Assembly (NCBI GenBank): GCA_937959175.1
Contig: CALGAS010000343.1
Location: 1-10,863, forward strand
Reading direction: 5' to 3'
Source of the DNA: an uncultured bacterium
GTDB taxonomy: Bacteria; Planctomycetota; Planctomycetia; Pirellulales; UBA1268
DNA length: 10,863 nt
Each line of letters opens with the position of its first letter. The first letter of the stretch is position 1. This document shows, piece by piece, positions 6,839 to 10,863 of the stretch. A model generated the notes under the pieces. It worked only from the letters and a program-made list of their open reading frames with translations. It was not told the origin of the DNA and searched no databases. Made by a program: the position numbers and the translations under genes.

Positions 6839-7336
6839 TCAGAGCTGGGTCGGGTTGGGAGCGTCGCCGTAGACGGCCTTGGGGTCGAAGGCCTTTTCCT
6901 GCTCGAGAAACTCAAGCGCCGTGCCGGCCTGCCGGGCGGCCCCGACCGGCACCTTCCGGTAGAAGCACGATCGATAGCCGACGTGGCAGCTCGCCCCGCC
7001 GGCCACCTCGACCCGCAGCCAGACGCAGTCCTGGTCATCATCGATCCGCATCTCGACGATCTTCTGAACCAGCCCGCTGGTGGCCCCCTTGTGCCAGAGC
7101 ACCTGACGGCTGCGGCTGAAATAGTGGGCCTCGCCGGTCTCGATCGACCGGGCGAGGGCCTCGCGATTCATCACCGCCACCATCAGGACCTCGCCGCTGT
7201 GGTAGTCGGTGGTCACGCAGGGGATGAAGCCCTGGGCGTCGAACTTGGGGGCCAGATCGTTACCCTCCTCGACCTGCTCGACCGAATCCCGCCGTCCGAA
7301 GAGGGAATCGCCACTGTCTGCCGCCGCCGCGCTCAC
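6839..7336 (-). CDS. hisI: Phosphoribosyl-AMP cyclohydrolase
   Basis: 165 aa. Third step of histidine biosynthesis: opens the adenine ring of phosphoribosyl-AMP in the cytoplasm. Landmarks: PKFDAQGFIPCVTTD (30-44), VLMVAVMNREAL (50-61), YFSRSRQVLWHKGATSG (72-88), the acidic metal site DDDQD (99-103), and SCHVGYRSCFYR (116-127) with the zinc-binding cysteines. Cys104 could be the third cysteine. There is no HisE (pyrophosphohydrolase) domain, so that enzyme must be encoded elsewhere. The tail after about residue 130 ends normally. The first 25 residues are poorly conserved in character. The start is GTG at 7336; the only other in-frame ATGs (MVAVM) lie inside the fold, so GTG is required. A weak GAGGC precedes it. 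It is a single gene here, converging on the ligase gene with a 26-base gap, and no other his gene is adjacent. Confidence 0.95.
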   Translation of the reverse strand: MSAAAADSGDSLFGRRDSVEQVEEGNDLAPKFDAQGFIPCVTTDYHSGEVLMVAVMNREALARSIETGEAHYFSRSRQVLWHKGATSGLVQKIVEMRIDDDQDCVWLRVEVAGGASCHVGYRSCFYRKVPVGAARQAGTALEFLEQEKAFDPKAVYGDAPNPTQL

Positions 7337-7369
7337 TGCCTGCCTCGTGCCTGGGCCAGGAAAACCTTC

Positions 7370-7378
7370 ACTATACCC
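7370..7378 (-). promoter_or_regulatory. Probable -10 box of hisI (GGGTATAGT)
   Basis: On the minus strand GGGTATAGT reads from 7378 to 7370. Transcription would start near 7363, about 27 bases before the GTG start. No -35 match is found at the usual distance. The nonamer is identical to the one upstream of the first glycosyltransferase gene. Confidence 0.4.
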
Positions 7379-7419
7379 TCCGGTCCGGGCAGGGGGCTGC
7401 GGGCCGGCAGGGCTGGCCG

Positions 7420-7449
7420 TTGACCAGCGGCAGACCCCGGCCCTACCCT
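7420..7449 (+). promoter_or_regulatory. Possible promoter of the beta-propeller gene
   Basis: TTGACC (7420-7425) matches 5 of 6 bases of the -35 consensus. TACCCT (7444-7449) is a weak -10 at 18-base spacing. A short inverted repeat, GCTGG (7412-7416) and CCAGC (7424-7428), straddles the -35 and could be an operator. All of this is inference from sequence likeness. Confidence 0.25.
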
Positions 7450-7483
7450 CCCAGGAAGACCGCTACGCATTCCTTCTCGTTCC

Positions 7484-7487
7484 GGAG
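7484..7487 (+). promoter_or_regulatory. Ribosome binding site GGAG
   Basis: GGAG lies 9 bases before the ATG at 7497. It fixes that ATG as the start over the in-frame upstream codons, and the resulting N-terminus is a clean signal peptide. Confidence 0.6.
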
Positions 7488-7496
7488 TTTTTCGCC

Positions 7497-8765
7497 ATGC
7501 GTCTGCCGACCGTGAGCGTTGTCATCGTGGTCCTGACAGCGGGCACCAGCCTGGCCGCCGACTGGCCGACCTTCCGCGGCCCCGGCCGCACGGCCATCGC
7601 GGCCGACACCGATCTGCTCGAGGACTGGCCCGCCGACGGCCCGCCGCTCGTCTGGGAGACGCGGGGTGCCGGCCGCGGCTATGCCAGCCCCGCGATCGCC
7701 GGCGAGCGGATCTTCACCCTCGGCGACAACCTCTCGACCGCCCCCGACGCCGACGAATACCTCTCCTGCTTCGACCGCCGGACGGGCCGGCAGCTCTGGA
7801 AGACCAAGACCGGCCAGCCCTGGACCAGCGGCCAGGAATCATGGCAGAGTTCACGCAGCACGCCGACGGTGGACGGGCCGCTGGTCTACGTGCTCACGCC
7901 CTACGGCCAGCTGGTGGCCTGTCTGGCCAGCAACGGCCGGGAGATCTTTCGCGTCGATCTCAAGGGGCAGTTCGGCGGCACGAAGGGCGACTCCTGGGGC
8001 TACAGTGAGAGCGTCACGATCGACGGCAATCGGCTGGTCTGCGTGCCGGGCGGTCCGCAGGCGACCATGGTGGCCCTCGACAAGAAGACGGGTCGGCTGA
8101 TCTGGGCCTGCCCAGTGCCGGGAGACCCCGGTGCCGGTCATGCGTCGATCGTGATCACCGAGGTCGGGGGTCGGCGGGTCTACGTGACGACCACGGCCGG
8201 CGGGGCGATCGGCGTCGACGCCAAGACCGGCAGGCTGCTCTGGACCTATCCGATCGAGAGGACCACGGCCGTCATCCCCACGCCGATCATCCGGGACGAC
8301 CTCGTCTTCATCGCCGCCGGCTACAAGCGGGGCGGTGCGCTGCTGCGGCAGGTGCCGGGCCCGCGGGGCACGGTGACGATTGAAGAGGTCTATCCGCTCA
8401 ATCCCGATCTGGCCAACAAGCACGGTGGGATCGTGCTCGTCGGCGATCACCTCTACGGCGACTCCGACGACAAGGGCATCCCCTTCTGCGCCGAGTTGAT
8501 GACCGGCACCCTCGCCTGGAAGAGCCGCGGCAGCGGCCGCAACTCCGCCTGCCTGGCGGCCGCCGATGGCCATCTCTACGTCAAGTTTGCCGATGGCACG
8601 CTGGCGCTCGTCAAGGCCGACCCGGCCGGCTACGAGGAGGTCAGCAGCTTCCGGGTGCCGGGCAGCGGCGACCGGCCGAGCTGGGCCCATCCGGTGATCC
8701 TCGATGGGCTCCTCTATCTCCGCGAAGGCGATGCGATCCTCTGCTACGACATCCGGGCGAGATAA
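7497..8765 (+). CDS. Exported PQQ-type beta-propeller repeat protein
   Basis: 422 aa. Signal peptide at 1-20 (Arg2, hydrophobic VSVVIVVLTAG, then SLA before ADW), so it is exported. The mature protein opens DWPTFRGPGRT and LLEDWPADGPPLVW, the hallmark start of a family with many paralogues in Planctomycetes. At least three PQQ-like blade motifs are visible: DRRTGRQLWKT, DKKTGRLIWAC and DAKTGRLLWTY, along with matching turns such as GGIVLVGDHLYG. The fold resembles quinoprotein dehydrogenases and BamB, but I see no evidence that it binds PQQ or has enzyme activity; a scaffold or binding role is equally likely. The frame extends upstream to 7209, but the ribosome site and signal peptide support the ATG at 7497. 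It is monocistronic, diverges from hisI, and ends 14 bases before the converging dgkA-like gene. Confidence 0.9.
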   Translation: MRLPTVSVVIVVLTAGTSLAADWPTFRGPGRTAIAADTDLLEDWPADGPPLVWETRGAGRGYASPAIAGERIFTLGDNLSTAPDADEYLSCFDRRTGRQLWKTKTGQPWTSGQESWQSSRSTPTVDGPLVYVLTPYGQLVACLASNGREIFRVDLKGQFGGTKGDSWGYSESVTIDGNRLVCVPGGPQATMVALDKKTGRLIWACPVPGDPGAGHASIVITEVGGRRVYVTTTAGGAIGVDAKTGRLLWTYPIERTTAVIPTPIIRDDLVFIAAGYKRGGALLRQVPGPRGTVTIEEVYPLNPDLANKHGGIVLVGDHLYGDSDDKGIPFCAELMTGTLAWKSRGSGRNSACLAAADGHLYVKFADGTLALVKADPAGYEEVSSFRVPGSGDRPSWAHPVILDGLLYLREGDAILCYDIRAR

Positions 8766-8772
8766 GGATCGC

Positions 8773-8793
8773 GGGCAGGTTACAAACCTGCCC
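8773..8793. terminator. Perfect palindrome between convergent genes, probable bidirectional terminator
   Basis: GGGCAGGTT (8773-8781) and AACCTGCCC (8785-8793) form a 9-bp stem with a 3-base loop. It begins 7 bases after the beta-propeller stop, and the TAA of the dgkA-like gene (8782-8780) lies at its tip. No long T-tract follows on either side, so termination efficiency is uncertain. The same sequence may be a dispersed palindromic repeat of this genome. Confidence 0.55.
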
Positions 8794-9163
8794 CCACGGC
8801 CAGGGCCCAGAGCTTCGGGCCCAGCACGACAAGGCCGATCGTGACGGCCGTCAGGACGGCGACGAGCACACCGCCGCTGGCCAGATCGAGGGCATCGCGG
8901 ATGCCGTCATCGGGATAGGTGCCGACCGCCTTGGCCAAGGCCTCGAGCGACGTGTTGAAGACCTCGGCCATCACCACGAGCCCGATGGCCAGGACCACCA
9001 GGCCCCACTCGGCCAGCGAGAGGCCCAGCCAGAACCCTGCCGCCACCGCCGCGGCCGCCACCGGCAGGTGGGCGGCGAAGCTTGACTGCGTGGTGATCGA
9101 CAGAAAGAGGCCCCGGAACGCGTCGGCGAACTTCCCGAGCCAGGTGCGGGGGGGCGGCGTCAC
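8780..9163 (-). CDS. dgkA: Small membrane lipid kinase-like protein (DgkA/undecaprenol kinase family)
   Basis: 127 aa, the usual length. In E. coli the homologue phosphorylates diacylglycerol; Gram-positive members phosphorylate undecaprenol. Visible: FADAFRGL amphipathic segment (12-19), then about three membrane spans (roughly 35-50, 53-68, 97-115). EVFNTSLEAL (67-76) keeps the two Glu and the Asn of the E. coli EILNSAIEAV motif. DALDLASGGV (90-99) keeps the Asp of the AKD motif but has Leu92 where Lys is usual, and Gln26 stands where E. coli has Glu28. Activity is therefore uncertain. The GTG at 9163 is the only sensible start: the frame runs further upstream but inside ahpC. It lies 23 bases after the ahpC stop and is probably cotranscribed. 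The family is well supported; the substrate and activity are not. Confidence 0.82.
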   Translation of the reverse strand: MTPPPRTWLGKFADAFRGLFLSITTQSSFAAHLPVAAAAVAAGFWLGLSLAEWGLVVLAIGLVVMAEVFNTSLEALAKAVGTYPDDGIRDALDLASGGVLVAVLTAVTIGLVVLGPKLWALAVGAGL

Positions 9164-9186
9164 GGGGTTTCCACTCGCGGCCGAGC

Positions 9187-9717
9187 CTAGCCCACCTTCA
9201 CGTAGGGATCGCCCTTCTTCCAGTTGCAGGGGCAGAGCTCGTCGCTCTGCAGCGCGTCGAGGACGCGAATCACCTCGGCGACGTTGCGGCCGACCCGCCC
9301 CTGGTTGACATCGACCCACTGGATCACGCCGTGGGGATCGACGATGAAGGTCGCCCGCAGGCAGTAGCCCTCGGTCGCCTCCTGAATCCCGAGGGCCGGA
9401 GCGAGTTTCTGGGCCGCGATCAGCGGATAGCCGAGCTTCTCGAGGTCGGCGTGCGACCGCCGCCACATCATGTGGGAATACTCGTTGTCGGTGCTGCCCC
9501 CCACGACGCTCGTGTCGCGGTCGCTGAACTCGCCGAGCTGCTTGTTGAACTCAGCCAGCTCCGTCGGGCAGACAAAGGTGAAGTCTTTGGGATAGAAGAA
9601 GTAGACCACCCACTTGCCCGCGTAGTCGGCGTTGGTGAGGAGCTTGATGTCGTCCTTGCCGGTGCCGACGCACGCCTGGCAGGAAAACTCGGGGAACGAA
9701 TCGCCGACGGTGAGCAT
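9187..9717 (-). CDS. ahpC: Peroxiredoxin AhpC (mycobacterial-type)
   Basis: 176 aa. Thiol peroxidase that reduces hydrogen peroxide and organic hydroperoxides in the cytoplasm. Thioredoxin fold with the peroxidatic motif DFTFVCPTEL, Cys50. The C-terminus reads QSDELCPCNWKKGD, with Cys162 and Cys164, closely like the CxC end of Mycobacterium tuberculosis AhpC, which uses AhpD as reductant. Other landmarks are GSTDNEYSH (74-82), TFIVDPHGVIQ (123-133) and GRNVAEVIRVLDAL (143-156). There are also Cys13 and Cys16 as a CxxC near the N-terminus, and Cys119, for six cysteines in all. The ATG at 9717 has an ideal GGAGG 7 bases upstream; an in-frame ATG at 9747 is less likely. No ahpD, ahpF or oxyR lies in the window. 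It is the first gene of a probable ahpC-dgkA unit and diverges from galT. Confidence 0.94.
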   Translation of the reverse strand: MLTVGDSFPEFSCQACVGTGKDDIKLLTNADYAGKWVVYFFYPKDFTFVCPTELAEFNKQLGEFSDRDTSVVGGSTDNEYSHMMWRRSHADLEKLGYPLIAAQKLAPALGIQEATEGYCLRATFIVDPHGVIQWVDVNQGRVGRNVAEVIRVLDALQSDELCPCNWKKGDPYVKVG

Positions 9718-9724
9718 GCGGGAG

Positions 9725-9729
9725 CCTCC
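9725..9729 (-). promoter_or_regulatory. Strong ribosome binding site of ahpC (GGAGG)
   Basis: Minus-strand GGAGG lies 7 bases before the ATG at 9717. It is the best Shine-Dalgarno in the window, consistent with an abundant protein, and it decides the ahpC start. Confidence 0.75.
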
Positions 9730-9829
9730 AGGGAGCGGGAAATCCATTGGGGCAGAGTCTACGGACGCGACGGGAGCCCTTCAACACGACCGGCAAATCC
9801 GTTGGCCGCAACGCCAGGCCCGATGCGTC

Positions 9830-9838
9830 GGGCATACT
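9830..9838 (+). promoter_or_regulatory. Possible -10 box directly before galT (GGGCATACT)
   Basis: CATACT (9833-9838) ends 7 bases before the galT ATG and is preceded by GGG, as in the GGGTATAGT boxes elsewhere in the window. If used, transcription would start at or next to the ATG, giving a leaderless mRNA. That fits the absence of a Shine-Dalgarno. No -35 is evident. Confidence 0.3.
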
Positions 9839-9845
9839 GCTGACG

Positions 9846-10853
9846 ATGGCTTCACCTCGACCTGCCGCCGCCGCCAGCGAACCGCTGGTTCACTTCGACC
9901 AGACCACCGGCCGGGCCGTGCTGATCGCCCCGCGGCGGCAGACGCGGCCCCACGACGCCGATCTGGTTCGCGAACTTGGAGAGGATCCTTCCGCCTGGTG
10001 CCCGTTCTGCAGCGGGAATGAAGCCCGCACGCCGCCTGCGGTCCTCGAAGCTCGGTCCGAGCTGGCCGCCGGCTGGCAGGCGAGGATCGTGCCCAATCGC
10101 TATCCCTTCGTCGAAGCCTGCCCGACCGCAGCGGGCTGCGGCACAGCCGCTGAGCGGCCCGCCCATGGGATCCACGAGGTGCTCGTCGAATCGCCCCGCC
10201 ACGACACGTCAGTGGCCGCGATTGAGCCGGGTGGCTGGCGGGTGGCCTGGCAGCTTGCCCAACGGCGGCTCGCGATGCTGGCCGAGCGGGATGATCTGGC
10301 CTGGGGCACTGTCTTCAAGAACTCGGGGCCGTTGGCGGGTGCCTCGCTCGAGCATGTCCACAGCCAGCTGGTGGCGATCGACTTCATACCACCGGCAATC
10401 GGCCACGAGTTTGCCGCGGCTGCCAGGCGGACCGATCTCTTCGCCGATCTGCTGGCCGAGGCCGACAGAGCCCGCCGCGTCGTGACGCGATCCGAGGGCA
10501 TGGTAGCGATGGTCCCCCCGGCTCCCCGGCAGCCCTGCGAGATCTGGATTCTGCCGGAGCGGCAGGAGGCCTTCTTTCATGCCGCCGGACCCGAGCGGGC
10601 CAGCGGGATCGCCGACCTGACCCGCGACCTCGTCGGCCGGCTGGCCCGCGTGCTCCCCGGGGCCGACTCCAACTGGTGGCTCCACGAGGCAGCCTGGGGG
10701 GATCACCCGGCGGCCGCCGCCACCGATCGCTGGCACTGGCATCTGGAAATCCTCCCGCGGGCCACCCCGCTGGCCGGTTTTGAACTGGGCACCGGCTGCC
10801 ACATCTCGGCCGTGCCACCCAATGAAGCCGCAGCCCGGCTGCGGGACGCCTGA
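9846..10853 (+). CDS. galT: GalT-family nucleotidyltransferase (galactose-1-phosphate uridylyltransferase or related)
   Basis: 335 aa, HIT-superfamily enzyme. GalT swaps UMP between UDP-glucose and galactose-1-phosphate (Leloir pathway), feeding sugar nucleotides to glycan synthesis. Landmarks: WCPFCSGNE with Cys52 and Cys55, RIVPNRYPFVE (80-90), GIHEVLVESPRHD (108-120), FKNSGPLAGASLEHVHSQ (157-174), EIWILPERQEAFF (232-244) and WHWHLEILPR (296-305). Cys52, Cys55, His119 and His170 match the E. coli zinc-site pattern; His172 is the expected nucleotidylated His. The motif reads HVHSQ where E. coli has HPHGQ, and the Ser form also occurs in ADP-glucose phosphorylase relatives, so the substrate is not fixed. 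The ATG at 9846 puts the first strand where expected; upstream in-frame codons to 9747 read as spacer. The gene is complete, ending 10 bases before the window edge, and is not linked to galK or galE here. Confidence 0.88.
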   Translation: MASPRPAAAASEPLVHFDQTTGRAVLIAPRRQTRPHDADLVRELGEDPSAWCPFCSGNEARTPPAVLEARSELAAGWQARIVPNRYPFVEACPTAAGCGTAAERPAHGIHEVLVESPRHDTSVAAIEPGGWRVAWQLAQRRLAMLAERDDLAWGTVFKNSGPLAGASLEHVHSQLVAIDFIPPAIGHEFAAAARRTDLFADLLAEADRARRVVTRSEGMVAMVPPAPRQPCEIWILPERQEAFFHAAGPERASGIADLTRDLVGRLARVLPGADSNWWLHEAAWGDHPAAAATDRWHWHLEILPRATPLAGFELGTGCHISAVPPNEAAARLRDA

Positions 10854-10863
10854 GGGGGCCGTT

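Noticed and set aside
7851..8690. 279-codon minus-strand frame inside the beta-propeller gene
   Set aside because: No recognisable domain; the sense frame has a signal peptide and PQQ-like blades.
1..10863. Defence system, mobile element, CRISPR array or new multi-gene system
   Set aside because: All ten genes fall in known families, with no direct-repeat array, transposase, integrase or attachment-site-like repeat. The oddities are at the level of single proteins and sites.

Overview
The window looks like chromosomal DNA of a G+C-rich bacterium, most likely a planctomycete (Pirellulales-like). The best pointer is the secreted PQQ-type beta-propeller protein with a DWPTFRGPGRT opening, a family strongly expanded in Planctomycetes. 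The surface-glycan genes and a lipid-linked export logic fit a Gram-negative-type envelope. This assignment rests on recalled family character, not on a database search. All ten genes are intact. I see no tRNA, rRNA, CRISPR array, insertion sequence or phage gene.

Left part (1-6812): a surface polysaccharide locus in two divergent operons. Leftward run an ABC-2 permease (Wzm-like, 921-1721) and its ATPase (Wzt-like, 182-901), which together would flip a lipid-linked polysaccharide across the inner membrane. Rightward run two family-2 glycosyltransferases, an atypical SDR/epimerase-like protein and an O-antigen ligase/polymerase-like membrane protein with a C-terminal TPR domain. Their junctions are a 4-base overlap, a 6-base gap and a 1-base overlap, so this is a translationally coupled operon. 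The 206-base divergent spacer (1722-1927) must carry control for both operons. It holds a TATAGT box and a hairpin close to the wzm start.

Right part (6839-10853): housekeeping and accessory genes. hisI (histidine biosynthesis) converges on the ligase gene and diverges from the exported beta-propeller gene. That gene converges on a dgkA-like gene, with a perfect 9-bp palindrome at the junction. dgkA lies 23 bases downstream of ahpC (mycobacterial-type peroxiredoxin) and is probably cotranscribed with it. A galT-family nucleotidyltransferase diverges from ahpC and ends 10 bases before the window edge.

I did not find a clearly new multi-gene system. The points worth a second look are: the ligase-TPR fusion inside an ABC-transporter-type glycan locus; the dgkA-like protein lacking two residues important in E. 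coli DgkA; an AhpC with an added N-terminal CxxC; an SDR without the usual Tyr-Lys pair; a recurring GGGTATAGT-like box before three genes; a possible leaderless galT; and the palindrome containing the dgkA stop codon.
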